Assembly: GCA_027924645.1 (NCBI GenBank) | Contig: BSBN01000334.1 | Span: 4,898,001-4,962,000, forward strand | Source: Cunninghamia lanceolata | Lineage: Eukaryota; Streptophyta; Pinopsida; Cupressales; Cupressaceae | DNA length: 64,000 bases | Reading direction: 5' to 3' | Shown here: positions 25,488-36,723 of the stretch, in pieces | Layout: each line of letters starts with the position of its first letter | Numbering within the stretch: the stretch's first letter is position 1 | The notes under the pieces: model-generated | Databases searched by the model: none | The model's input: the letters and a program-made list of their open reading frames with translations, nothing else | Told to the model about the DNA's origin: nothing | Translations under genes and position numbers: made by a program

Positions 25488-26267
25488 TGTTGATGGTTAA
25501 ATTGGCAAATAACCACCAACAGTGGGAAATCCTAAGAATGTGGGACTTGCTTCTTAGAATAACCTCCAATTTTTAAAGAAGCTGGTTCTTCTTATGGGTT
25601 TTGATGTAAAGGGAAGAAATAAACAAGATTATAAATGAATGCTTAAAACAACTACTATGGTAATACACTAGAATCATTACCTAACCCAACAACATAGTGA
25701 TTCAATCTAATAGAGTATACTGGTAAAATTAAAGAGCATACATCATTATCAATTTTTCTAGCATACATATCAGATTAACCCAAAGGCTTAGAACAGAAAG
25801 CAACAAGAAAGAATCATAAACACATTACAAAATGCATAGAACACTGCTCTCTCTTCATTGTTTGATGGAGAACAAAATACATAGGCAAAAACTTGCACAA
25901 AATACAATATTCAAATTCTTCATGAGGGGCACCTGCTAAGGAAGAAAAAGTCTCTATTCTAGCTACTCAACTCTCTGATCATTCGATCTCTCTTTCTCTA
26001 CTGATGATTCCTACTATTCAAAGCCAAAGACTCCTTCGAAGATCCTTCAAAACTGTCCAAAATATCTCTAACTGCAAATCTCATTTATTTTAGATTTGAT
26101 AACTGAGACTCCAGTTAACTACCTCTTTCTATTCAAACCCCATGCTATAGCTTCCTATCTGCCTCTTGAAAATAAAATTCCCGCCCATTTACTTTCCATA
26201 GAAATAAAGCCTGGCTTTATTTATGTTTAGAGGCTGCATATTTATTTTTTAAGAGGCTTTAATCCTA
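25488..26267 (-). repeat. LTR, right copy
   Basis: 780 bp with TG...CCTA ends. A separate ~121-bp repeat unit begins immediately to its right (26268). Confidence 0.75.
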
Positions 26268-26388
26268 TGACTTTAAACAATTGCTTGGAAGCCTATGTTG
26301 AACATAATAAAACTATGTAAAAATTAATACATAACCAATGCAACAAATATATTGCCAATTCTATTACCACATAGTAACTCAATATGCA
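26268..26388. repeat. 121-bp direct repeat, unit 1
   Basis: TGACTTTAAACAATTGCTTGG... to ...CTCAATATGCA. It closely matches 26686-26806, 418 bp away. It begins exactly where the right LTR of the neighbouring element stops. Confidence 0.7.
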
Positions 26389-26685
26389 ATGTTTTCATTA
26401 AGATTAAGTTGGTTTTGAATAGATAGTAAACACTATAGGTGGCTGAAGTGATAGCAAAAATCAACTACTAGGCTACAAAAAAGAAGTGAAACCATAGTTA
26501 CAAGGTAGTTCAAACAAAGCAAAAGCCCAGACTATTAACATACCACCCTATGTTTTATTATGTATGATGAGCTTTACATTATCTAGCAATATTAATCTAT
26601 TGCGCATGACAAAGCTTGACATAGGCAACTTGTAACACTATTATGTTGCATTTGTGTACTATTACACAACCAACAATTTAAAGAA

Positions 26686-26806
26686 TGACCTTAAACAACT
26701 GTTTGGAAGCCTATGTTGAACATAATAAGACTATGTAAAAATTAATACATAACCAATGCAACAAATGTATTACCAATTCAATTACCACATAGTAACTCAA
26801 TATGCA
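26686..26806. repeat. 121-bp direct repeat, unit 2
   Basis: TGACCTTAAACAACTGTTTGG... to ...CTCAATATGCA, the second copy of the unit at 26268. TG...CA ends suggest a miniature LTR pair, but no primer site or target duplication was found. Confidence 0.7.
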
Positions 26807-26810
26807 ATGT

Positions 26811-27269
26811 GTCAACAATTCTATAGGATGAGACCCTAGTAAAGCAGAGTGTAAAGATAATATCAATATGACAACTTGGCATAGATTGACTATTGTCAAG
26901 GAAAAATCAAGAGCCATATAAAAACATAGATGATTATGTTGCAAAAATAGGATATGGCACAACCAAAACCAATGCTTGTGAACCATCATTGTGCACCTTA
27001 ATAATAGTCCCAATATAGGAATTGTGCATGTCAATGTCAATGTACAGTTTCCAAAATATCATAATCAACCTCTATAGATCATTGCACAAGTTGCAATGGA
27101 TGGCACAAACAAACAAAGTACAAAGCAATTAAGTCTAGCATAGTATAAGAAGATATACATTGTATAACCTCTTTCTAGCATGGCACGATATATTACAATA
27201 ACTATGCATTATTTTATGATTTGTACTAGGTAAAAGAGCTTCATCAGTCTAGAAAAATGACCATATCAA
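26811..27269. other. Stretch without a recognisable gene
   Basis: A - strand open frame (26711-27040) is Leu/Cys/His-rich with no domain; it is probably chance. Confidence 0.4.
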
Positions 27270-27800
27270 AGAAGGAGAAGGCTTGCGGATCATTCCTTGA
27301 CTTGTGAATCCTAATGACATATCATTCAATGATCCTTGGTTCATCATTGACCTTCCATGGGGGTCTGCATATTGTTCCATTCATTTGAGGAAGTGTTCTA
27401 TGCATTTAGGTCTAACCTATGTGTGAACATGTTACATCTCTTCATTGGCGTTTGTGACCTTGCTTGGCCGACGCAGAGGAATCTATTGGTCTAGAGATGA
27501 TATATATTGATGTAATAGATCCCTAGGAAAGAGTTAGCATAGTTCCCATGATTTAGATGATTGATAATTTAGATTTGTACAAAGGAGCTTTAAAGCTTTA
27601 TCTTGCGCAAGTATGTATCCAGGCCTTTGAGCCCTACTTGTAAGACCGCATGTTACCGGCCAAATTGTATTTGAATTCTATGATATACTGAATGACCGAA
27701 TCTACATTTGTTCCATTTCTTGAGTTGTTTCCGTTGTGTTTACTCTTGCTGCACAATCTGGATAGTTCATTTTGTGAACCCTCCTCCCGTCATTGCACCA
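27270..27800 (+). repeat. 5' LTR, truncated at its left end
   Basis: It matches 32905-33409, including the shared GCACCA end. About 296 bp present at the start of the 3' LTR are missing, so the left edge is a break and not a true LTR start. Confidence 0.75.
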
Positions 27801-27802
27801 AC

Positions 27803-27814
27803 TGGTATGAGAGC
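27803..27814 (+). other. Primer-binding site
   Basis: TGGTATGAGAGC, two bases after the 5' LTR; one mismatch from the initiator Met-tRNA complement TGGTATCAGAGC. Confidence 0.75.
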
Positions 27815-28046
27815 AAAAGTTCTAATCCTTGGAGAGAGAAAGTTTGATTCTTTGGAGCAAATTGGTTAAAGGGATTCCATAAGATCTTGTGGTGAGCAGA
27901 TCAATGATCCGAGGCAGGTTACTTGTGCACAAATGATCACCGATTGAGAGGCAGTTGTCGCATGTAGCCCGATCACCAAATTTGAGGTATTTCTGCACTT
28001 GATCCTAGGAAGATGTCGCCATGAAGAGTTCCTCCTGTTGGTACAA

Positions 28047-29130
28047 TGGCTAATTGAATGGATGAGATAATGGAATTGATGAGAACAATGTGAATTCGAT
28101 TGGATGATGTTGAGGAAGGTAGGCGAAAAGGATTGACACCAAGACCTAATGTTGAAAGCGATGATGAAGAAGAATTTCAATATGCTGAACAAACTAGTGA
28201 AACCCTAGAAGGTAATGAAGAAGAAGAATCAGATCTAGTAAAGATCTTGTGAGCTATTTCAAAGATTGGAAAGAGACCTAGAGTTGATGTGCAAATTATA
28301 CTGGTAATTTGAATCCGGAAGAGTTGATTGATTGGATAAATGATATGGAAGAATACTTTGAATATGAAGAGATAGAAGATTCAAAGAGACTAAAATTTGT
28401 AAAGACAAAGTTGAAAGGACATGCTACTATATGGTGGAAAGAAGTTCACTTGCAAAAAAATAGAAGAGGAAAAGAAAAGATTACAAAGTGGGTCTGGATG
28501 GTGACAAAATTGAAGAATTAATTCATACTTGATGACTATGAGTTGGAATTGTTGAAGAGATTGCAAAAGCTAAGACAAAAGGAGAAATCTGTGAAGGAGT
28601 ACACTGAAGAATTTCATAAGATGATCATAGGAACATGACATAGTGAAGCAAGTAAGGAGAAAGTGGCTAGATACATCAATCAAATAAGATTGAACATTCA
28701 AGAAGAAGTGAGTTTGGTAAGGATGACATCTTTGGAGGAAGCATATCATATTGCCCTGACAGTTGAAGAGAAGGTGAATAAGAGACATGATCAGAGAAAG
28801 AGAGGTAGAGGAGGTAAATTTCAGAGAGGAAGAGCATTTTCCATATATGATAGATCATTTGTGGAGTAGAACAAGTTTGATAGCCCATTGAAGAAGGATG
28901 ACATAGATAACAATGCTTATTGGAGAGATGACAAAACTTTTTACTAGAGAGGAAACCCTAGTGCATTTCAGAATGATGGATACAAGAGAGAAGGTAGAGG
29001 ATTTCATAAGAAGACATTCAGAGGTACTTGTTTCAAGTGTGGAGGTGAAGGACATAGAGCATTTGAATGTAATCAGGGTAGTACAAGCAAGAAAGCAGAA
29101 AACAGAGCAGCCTATGTTGAAGAACATGTT
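28047..29130 (+). pseudogene. Gypsy Gag (broken)
   Basis: Gag-domain blocks are ELIDWINDMEEYFEYEEI, RLKFVKTKLKGHATIWW, and KSVKEYTEEFHKM after stops. A basic RKRGRGGKFQRGR region and a knuckle CFKCGGEGHRAFEC (around 29029-29070) follow. Stops fall at about 28520, 28636, 28867 and 28946. Confidence 0.75.
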
Positions 29131-29149
29131 GCATCACCTAGTTTAATTG

Positions 29150-29515
29150 GTAATCCAGAGAGAGGAGAATCATTGGTGATGAGAAGAGCACTATTTCAAG
29201 TAGAGACACATGAGGAATCATCACAGAGGAAAATCTTGTTCAGAACAAGATGCAAATCAGGAGGTAAGTGTTGTAAAGTTGTAATTGATAGTGGTAGTTC
29301 AGATAACCTAGTTTTAGAGGAGATGGTGACTGAGCTGAAGTTGGAAAGATTGAAACACCCTAAGCCCTATTAGATAGCATGGATTCAGGATGATCATAAG
29401 GTATTGGTGAGTGAGAAATGTTTGGTGAAATTTCATATTGGATCTTATCATGATGAAGTCTTGTATGATATAATGCCTATGGATGTATGTCATGTCTTGT
29501 TGGGTAGACCCTAGT
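29150..29515 (+). pseudogene. Gypsy aspartic protease (broken)
   Basis: The motif VVIDSGSSDNLVLEEMV contains the catalytic DSGS. It is followed by LERLKHPKPY with a stop, then VCHVLLGRP, the usual end of the retropepsin fold. Confidence 0.75.
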
Positions 29516-29703
29516 AGTATAATTGAAAATCTATACACGATGGGAGAAAGAATACATATACTATAACAATAAATGGGAAAAGAATTACCTTGATTCCTTT
29601 AGAAGATGATCCTAAAGATGTAGTATGTGGGAATGCTAGAATCTATTTGGTAGATGGAAGGAAATTTTTGGATGGTTTGAAATAGGAAAGTCTGTGTTAT
29701 GCC

Positions 29704-31100
29704 TTGATTCCTAAGAAGCCTGAAGAGGTGAAGAAAGAAACTAGACCGGATGGGATAAGAGAGTTGCTAACAAAGTATGGAGACATCATATTAGATAATG
29801 TACCTGAAGGATTACCACCTATAAGGAGTATCAGTCATCACATGGATCTTATATCGAGAGAAAGTTTGCCTAACAAAGCAGCACATAGAATGACACTAGC
29901 CGAGAATGAAAAATTAAATAGACAGATACAAGAATTGTTGAGGAAAGGTTTGATTAGAGAAATTTTGAGTCCTTGTGCAGTACATGCAGTGCTAGCACCT
30001 AAGAAGGATGGAGAATGGAGAATGTGTACTGATTCCAGAGCAATAAGCAAGATCATAGTTAAGTATAGGTTTCTTTTACCTAGGATGGATGATATCATGG
30101 ATTATTTGAGTGGAGCAAGATATTTCACAAAGATAGATTTGAAGAGTGGATATCATTAGATTAGAATCAGAGAAGGAGATGAATGGAAGACTGCTTTTAA
30201 GACAAATGAAGGATTGTATCAGTGGTTAGTGATGCCTTTTGGATTGACAAATGCACCAAGTACTTTCATGAGATTAATGAATGAAGTTCTGAAGAAATTC
30301 TTGGGTAAGTTTGTAATTGTATACTTAGATGATATTCTAATTTTTAGTAAGACAAAAGAAGAACATTTGTGGAATATTAGACAAGTTTTGTAGAGGTTGA
30401 GAGAAGAGAAATTGCTGATAAACATCAAGAAGTGTAGTTTCATGAAGGAAGAACTAGTATATTTGGGATTTGTGATTTCTGTGGAAGGATTGAAGATGGA
30501 CCTTGATAAAGTGAAAGCAATTGTTGGATGGCCTACACTAGAGAGCATTGGCGAGGTTAGATCATTTCATGGATTGGCTAGTTTCTACTGGACGTTCATC
30601 ATAAACTTATGTTCAGTTTGTAACCATATGACAAAGACCATGAGAGGTGACATAAAAGATTTCAATTTGACATTTGAAGCAGATAAAAGTTTTGAACTAT
30701 TGAAGAAAAAAGTGATAGAGCAACCTATTTTGGCATTACAGATTTCAATAAGGTATTTCAAGTTGATTGTGATGCTAGTGGAAATGCAATTGGAGCATTG
30801 TTAAGTCAAGAAGGTAGACCTATAGCTTATTTCAGTGAGAAGTTGAATGATGCAAGGAGAAGATATTCAGTTTATGATCAAGAGTTATATGTCATAATTC
30901 AACCCTTGAAGAAGTGGAGACATTACTTATTGCCAAATGAGTTTGTATTGTATACAGATCATCAAGCTTTGCAGTATTTGAACAATCTAGGTAAGTTGAA
31001 TCAGAGACATATGAGATGGGTAGAGTTCATGTAGAGTTATACTTTTGTGTTGAAGCATAGGAGTGGTAAATCAAACAAAGTTGTTGATGCCTTGAGTAGA
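29704..31100 (+). pseudogene. Gypsy reverse transcriptase and RNase H (broken)
   Basis: RT motifs: [51 protein letters not shown] followed by a stop for Gln, [20 protein letters not shown] and the catalytic [11 protein letters not shown]. RNase H follows with EGRPIAYFSEKLNDARRRYS, YDQELYVII and YTDHQALQYL after a frameshift near 30750-30800. Confidence 0.82.
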
Positions 31101-31309
31101 AGAAGAAACTTGTTGACAGAGATGAGAGTTGAAGTGTTGGCTTTTGATGAATTGAAGAGCATGTATGAGGGAGACACTAATTTTTTAGAACCTTGGAGAG
31201 CATGTAAGGAACTTGTTGTGACAGATAGAAGTAAGTGGTTGGATTATTTTATTCAAGAAGATATGTTGTTCAAAGGAAGTCAGTTGTGCATACCTAAACA
31301 TTTAATGAG

Positions 31310-32000
31310 AGATAATTTGATCAAGGAGAAGCATAGTGGTGGATTGGTAGGACATTTTGGCATTGATAAGATAGTGGCTTTGGTGCATGAAAACTATTTT
31401 TGGCCTCAGATACATAAGGATGTTTAGAGATTTGTGCAGCGTTGTAGAGTTTGTCAAGTAGCAAAAGGGAGTAGTCAGAACACTGGATTGTATAAACCTT
31501 TGACAATACCGGAGAGACTTTGGGAAGACATAAGCATGGATTTTGTAATGGGATTACCTAAGACATAGAGAGGACATGATTCAATTTTTGTAGTGGTTGA
31601 CAGATTTTTAAAGATGGCTCATTTCATACTTTGAAAGAAAACAATTGATGTAGTGCATGTAGCTGAACTATTTTTCAATGAGATTGTGAGATTGCATGGA
31701 TTACCTAAGAGTATAGTTTTAGATAGAGATACAAAGTTAATTGGATACTTTTGGAAGACACTTTGGAAGAAGATGAAGATAGACTTTAAGTTTAGTTCTA
31801 CTATTCATCCACAGACAGATGGACAAACAGAGGTAGTGAATAGGAGTTTGGGAAACTTGTTGAGATGTTTGGTTGGAGAGAAAACCAGAAGTTGAGATTT
31901 GATTCTTTCACAAGTACAGTTTGCATACAATAATTTAGTCAATAGGAGTACTAGAAGAACACCTTTTGAGATTGTGACTAGAGTGAATTTGTAGAATTGA
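31310..32000 (+). pseudogene. Gypsy integrase (broken)
   Basis: An HHCC zinc region (GGLVGHFGIDK...CRVCQVAKG), then the core with [31 protein letters not shown] (second Asp) and FKFSSTIHPQTDGQTEVVNRSL with the catalytic Glu. Stops at about 31426, 31567 and 31894 disable it. Confidence 0.82.
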
Positions 32001-32029
32001 GAGATATCAGTATAGAGGAAACGATGAGT

Positions 32030-32565
32030 GCAAAAATAGAAGAATTTGTAGACCATATGAAGACAGTGCATAATCAGGTCAAGAAGCATTTGGAGGATAT
32101 GAATAGTAAGTACAAAGAGAAGGCAGATGAGAAGAGAAGACATAAGGAATTTAAAGTTGGGAATGAAGTAATGGTGTATTTAAGAAAAAAAAGATTTCCA
32201 GTTGGAACTTATAAAAAGTTGAAGATAAAGAAGTTTGGACCTTGTAGGATACTCAGGAAATTTGATTTAGGAAATGCATATGAAGTAGAGTTACTGGAGA
32301 CATTGAGTATTTCACCAATTTTCAACATTGCAAATCTTTATCAGTATCATGAAACAAAGTTTAGTGACAACATGGAAGAAGACCTGAAGAAGCAGTTACC
32401 ACAACAAGCACCAGAGCAGATTGAAGACATTTTGGACAGCAAAGTTGGACGTAGCACTAGAGGTAGACAATACAAACAATATCTTGTGAAGTAGAAAGGC
32501 CGACCAGAAGAAGACTCATATTGGATTTCTCAGGCGGAGTGGACCATCTTGGTTCTCTCCTAGCC
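32030..32565 (+). pseudogene. Integrase C-terminus with chromodomain
   Basis: A GPY/F-like module (FGPCRILRKFDLGNAYEVEL, then SPIFNIANLYQY) is followed by a chromodomain: GRSTRGRQYKQYLVK, a stop in place of Trp, KGRPEEDSYWISQAEW. The three aromatic positions that read methyl-lysine are present apart from the stop. In chromoviruses this module is known to guide insertion to heterochromatin. Confidence 0.75.
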
Positions 32566-32608
32566 CAAGCAAAGTGAGGGACTCACTTTTTCAATAACCG
32601 CAGATGTT

Positions 32609-33409
32609 TGATGCAGGAGCATCCCTGGTTCTGCATCAACCAAAAACATTTTCATTTCAATTTGTTTGCATTTCAGTTCTTTCATTTTCCAGTTCAGTTC
32701 AGGTAGTTCAGTCAGTAACAGTTTTTAGTTTGTGGTCTAGTTTTGGCAATTCACACCTTGCGGATCTGGACTTAGCATCTACATTCATTCCTCTACATCA
32801 TATCAAGAATTTAGAGCATTTGGATAAGTTACCAAAAAGATATCACTATCAAAAGTTGACTATTTTCTCAGAGCAGAGCATTCTAACAGTTCTTGATAAC
32901 AAATAGAAGGAGAAGGCTTGCAGATCATTCCTTGACTTGTAGATCCTAATGACACATCATTCAATGATCCTTGGTTTATGGCCGACCTTCCATGTAAGTG
33001 TTCTATGCATTTAGGTCTGACCTATCTGTGAACATGTTACATCTCTTCATTGGAGTTTGTGACCTTCCTTGGCTGACACGGAGAAATCTATTTGTCTGGA
33101 GATGATATATATTGATATAATAGATCCCTAGGAAAGAGTTATCATATGTAGTTCTCATGATTTAGAAGATTGATAGTTTAGATTTGTGTGAAGGAGCTTC
33201 AAAGCTTTATCTTGCGCATGTATGTATCTAGGCCTTTGAGCCCTAGTTGTAAGCTTGCATGTTTTTGGCCAGGTTATATTTGAATTCTATGATATATTGA
33301 ATGACTGAATATACATTTGTTCCATTTCTTGAGTTGTTTATGTTGTGTTTACTCTTGCTGCACGGTTCGGATAGTTCATTCTATGAACCCTCCTACCATG
33401 ACTGCACCA
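32609..33409 (+). repeat. 3' LTR
   Basis: It probably starts TGATGCAGGAGCA, with an 8-bp inverted repeat TGATGCAG...CTGCATCA in its first 30 bases. It ends TGCACCA. The start is supported by the similar TGGTGTAGGAGCA start inferred for the second Gypsy element at 58549. Confidence 0.65.
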
Positions 33410-34750
33410 CAAAATCTAATGTATCATTTTGTAGTAAACCATAGTCCATATGAAATGATTAACCTATGTCTTTCTAAGGGCTCATAATTTATGAAAAGAC
33501 ATTATGATTTGAACTAATTCATAGTGTTTTATTAAAACATAATGTGGGAATAAAAGAATGTTGTGGATTTAATAAAGAATCTCTATACCTAAAATGAAGT
33601 AAAATAAGCTTGTGTAAACAATATTCATCAATAATCATCCAATGCTGCCACAAGATTTTCTCTAGAAATGTTGTGTATATATTTGGCAATGCCCACTTCC
33701 TATTACATTACCAAATGCTCAAATTATTGCACACTAGTGAAGGTCTCCAAATTCTCAAGAGAGGGTTTTTATATTTTCTTGGTTAAAAATATGTAATTAT
33801 TGTTTTCGGTATATACTTTGTCTTCTTTGATTTACTTCTGTCAAGTTTGTCATCATCATTTCACAAAACTGTTATTGTGATATTTTCTCTGCATCTTAGG
33901 ATATTGAATTTTTGGGGATCACATGTTGTCTTTAGAAATCAAATCTTGGTCTCTAACTTGGGTTATACTTGAATGATTAAAGATATGTATTCCCCATAAG
34001 TTATCTATTTAGTACGTCTTGGGGCTATAGCACATTCTTGAAATAAAATGTTCAAGAATACTAGTAAGGACAAATCTTGAACTTCCATGTAAATTGACAA
34101 TACATAGATCTTCATTAATCAATTAGTCAATTATCAAGAAACCATTTTCAGTTGTCCTCCTTGGACAATTGCTAATCTAAATATTATTTTACTAGAAAAT
34201 ATCTCTCTATAGATCTTTTAATTAATGAAGGTATAAGTTTGTCTTCTTTGGTTTATTTACATCCATTTGTCATCTTGGTTTCACAAATTGTTATGGTGAT
34301 TTTTTCTTTGTATATCATGATGTTGATGCTTTGTGAATCTTGTTGTCTATAGAAATGACAAATATTAGTCTCTGACTTGTGATTTAATTGGCTGTTGGAA
34401 AGATTAAACTCTTTATGTTTTAAGTTTGTTTACTAGCTCTGAATTCCACTAGGATTTGCATGATGTTTCAGTCTCATTACAAATTGTTTATTCCAGACAA
34501 AGTGTATTTTATTTTATTCAAGTTGGAACTAGACCATAACCAATTGCTTGAAATGGCTACATAGAACTCACTTGTGTAGTGTATGCTTCTGGATAACCAA
34601 TGGAGTTTAGAGATGATTCAGTCAATCCTTGGCACAAAGTCCATAATCAAAATTTTTAATGGCAATGTATGTTTTATTACCAATTGTTAAAAGATGATGC
34701 CTATGAATAGTTCGATCAATTTGTCTATCAAAAACTTTTTCTAGTATTAT
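33410..34750. other. Stretch without a recognisable gene
   Basis: AT-rich; no conserved frame, LTR or inverted termini seen. If the gene-fragment mosaic to the right is one transposon, its left end should be here. Confidence 0.45.
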
Positions 34751-34753
34751 AAA

Positions 34754-35203
34754 CTTTCTGATGGTGTTTTTTTGGTAGACTATCAAATTTCCTGTGAGGA
34801 ATGTACTACTTGCAAATCCAGATACTCTTGAAGGATCCAATGATCTTATTCATCAGAGTTATTGAATGAACCTTGAATTCATTATAATCTTCAACAAAGA
34901 TATGCCCAAGATAAGATCTATGTAAGTCATTGATATATAATTATTATCTTGACTTTTTTGGTAGTTTCAAAATACTTTTCTCTGCAAGTTTTCTATGAAC
35001 AATACTAGGTAGGTTGTTATCCTGTCACTCATTGCCATTAAAAGATGTCCAGACTAAAGTAGGACCTATATTGGTTGCAGTAAACCCATTAAAAGATTTA
35101 GGCCTTTTTGGTCATGAGTTCATTGAAGCATACAAATGCAAAGTGAGATTCCATCCACATGTATACATGATGACAGACATTTTATTTGATGCAATGATGA
35201 GAG
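34754..35203 (+). pseudogene. Myosin (class VIII-like) motor-domain fragment, two exons
   Basis: Exon A (to 34921) reads LLANPDTLEGSNDLIHQSY then, after a one-base shift and one stop, a NLQQRYAQDKIY block. Exon B (35053-35203) reads TKVGPILVAVNPLKDLGLFG, EFIEAYKCK and PHVYMMTDILFDAMMR. This is the myosin head sequence just before the P-loop. The intron between has GTAAGT at 34922 and CAG at 35050-35052, and exon B ends at a GTAAGC donor. The ATP-binding P-loop exon is missing, so this is a fragment, not a gene. Confidence 0.75.
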
Positions 35204-35474
35204 GTAAGCTAATGCTAGGTGGTATTAAGGCTTTTCAATTGTTACAAAAAAGTAATATTACTATGGGAATAAAGTGTGTCTTATGGTTAATTATACAAGC
35301 TTGAATAATGTATTGTCTTGTTTACATATTTTGAGATAATCTTGATGTATTATAAAGCCTAAAAAATAAATTTAGAGTACATTAGTGTTTGAATTGACCT
35401 TTATTGTTTTAAAATATTTTATTGCATTGGCTTCAAAATAGTAATAGATAATTGCTTTCTTTTTATTGGTAGGC

Positions 35475-35612
35475 CAATGCTGTTGTTGCTCCTCCTCCTC
35501 CATGTCTAAGTAGAACCAATCGAACTGAATCTTTTTGCAGACGCCATGCGAAGGAAAATACTAAATCGACCAAAAAGAAGCTCTTCCTTGACATCAACTC
35601 TAACTATATGGT
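35475..35612 (+). pseudogene. Unidentified exon-like fragment
   Basis: An open stretch of about 46 codons lies between an AG at 35473-35474 and a possible GT donor at 35613. It contains a run of four Pro, a CRRHAKENTKSTKKKLFLDIN segment and nothing I can assign. Its position among captured gene pieces makes it a candidate exon of another gene. Confidence 0.3.
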
Positions 35613-36637
35613 ACACCACTACACTCCAACTTATACATTGGTAGGCTAAAATGCTTTCTAGTTTTGTCTTCTACTTGCACTCCGACTTATAAAGAGGCCA
35701 AACCATCTAGTTTTGTCTTCTAACTTTTTATATTTAATTAGCTGATAGGCTATTAGTGGGAGAACCATCGCCAAAAAATTATGATCACCGTATTATTCTG
35801 ATATTCCGATGCATTTTCCTATGAATTTCATTTGTCGTTTGCCATTAAGTGTAAATTGCTCGGTTAAAGCAAACTTGCGCATCAAATTTAAAATAACATA
35901 AACATAGTTGATAAGTAGGAGGTATTTTTCATAGCATGTCAAATTATGATATAAACATAGTTATGAATCGGAGGCATGGCTTAAATTTGATAGTCAACCT
36001 TGACTATCAAGCAATAGAGTTATCTATTCAATTGTGCCTTTAAAAACTATGACATATTTTAGTATAAATAAATTATATAAAAAACAAATACATATATCAT
36101 CATAAATCCTATTTAAATTTTAACAGTTTGTCCAAAATCTATCCTTTCATATGATACAGTATTTTCAAATTTTCAATTGTATTTTACAGCTAAAATGTCT
36201 AAATACAACTAGACAACTGTCAAATTTAATCCCTGATTCACACGTATTGTTGAAGGTATGCCCCAAAATTTCCTGACACTAGCTTTTTTGGTTTTTCTCA
36301 CTATCAAAAATTTCATGCTGGAAAATTTTCTAAACTCGTCTATTGTTAAAGTTACTAGAATGCAAAGTGTCCACACCAGTGCATGCAACATAAACCACTA
36401 TAATTATCCACATGTCTCTCTATGTTGTGTCCACTGCATGCTTAGCCAATGATCTGACAAATACAACTTTGGTTGGCTTTAAAACTCCATAATTTTAAAA
36501 TATATAATCATCCCACCACACTGAAACAAAAAATTCCTTCAAAATTATAGAGATTGAATCGCTCTGTATTCTTATTTATTAGCTTGAACGAATTTCCCAT
36601 TGATTTTAAGTTAAAGGCAAGCAATCTATAGACTGGG
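35613..36637. other. Stretch without a recognisable gene
   Basis: AT-rich spacer between gene fragments. Open patches at 36209-36452 on both strands show no domain. Confidence 0.45.
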
Positions 36638-36723
36638 ATGGCACTGCAATGGGTTGTTTTAGGCTTTGTAGCATTAGCAGAGGCAATTATATTGGTGGAT
36701 TTTGTTAGGAATTATTAAGATTG

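Larger units (their letters stand above)
20275..26267 (-). mobile_element. Non-autonomous LTR element with a Gag-like frame only
   Basis: Two ~780-bp direct repeats (20275-21055, 25488-26267) both begin TGT..ATGGTTAAATT and end AATCC(C/T)A. They bracket about 4.4 kb. A Gypsy-type Gag region and a decayed zinc knuckle lie on the - strand, placing the 5' LTR at the right. No RT or integrase is present. Flanks GGCAT (left) and TGACT (right) do not match, so either a target duplication was lost or the ends were rearranged. I could not assign a primer site. Confidence 0.7.
27270..33409 (+). mobile_element. Ty3/Gypsy chromovirus-type retrotransposon (defective)
   Basis: Order on +: 5' LTR (truncated), Met-tRNA-like primer site, Gag with zinc knuckle, protease, RT, RNase H, integrase, chromodomain, 3' LTR. 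Integrase after RNase H defines Gypsy, and the C-terminal chromodomain places it with chromoviruses. More than ten in-frame stops are scattered through the polyprotein. The LTRs share at least 500 bp. Confidence 0.88.

Noticed and set aside
26268..26806. A confident TRIM retrotransposon call for the 121-bp repeat pair
   Set aside because: The size and TG...CA ends fit, but there is no Met-tRNA primer site after unit 1, no polypurine tract before unit 2, and the flanking pentamers differ.
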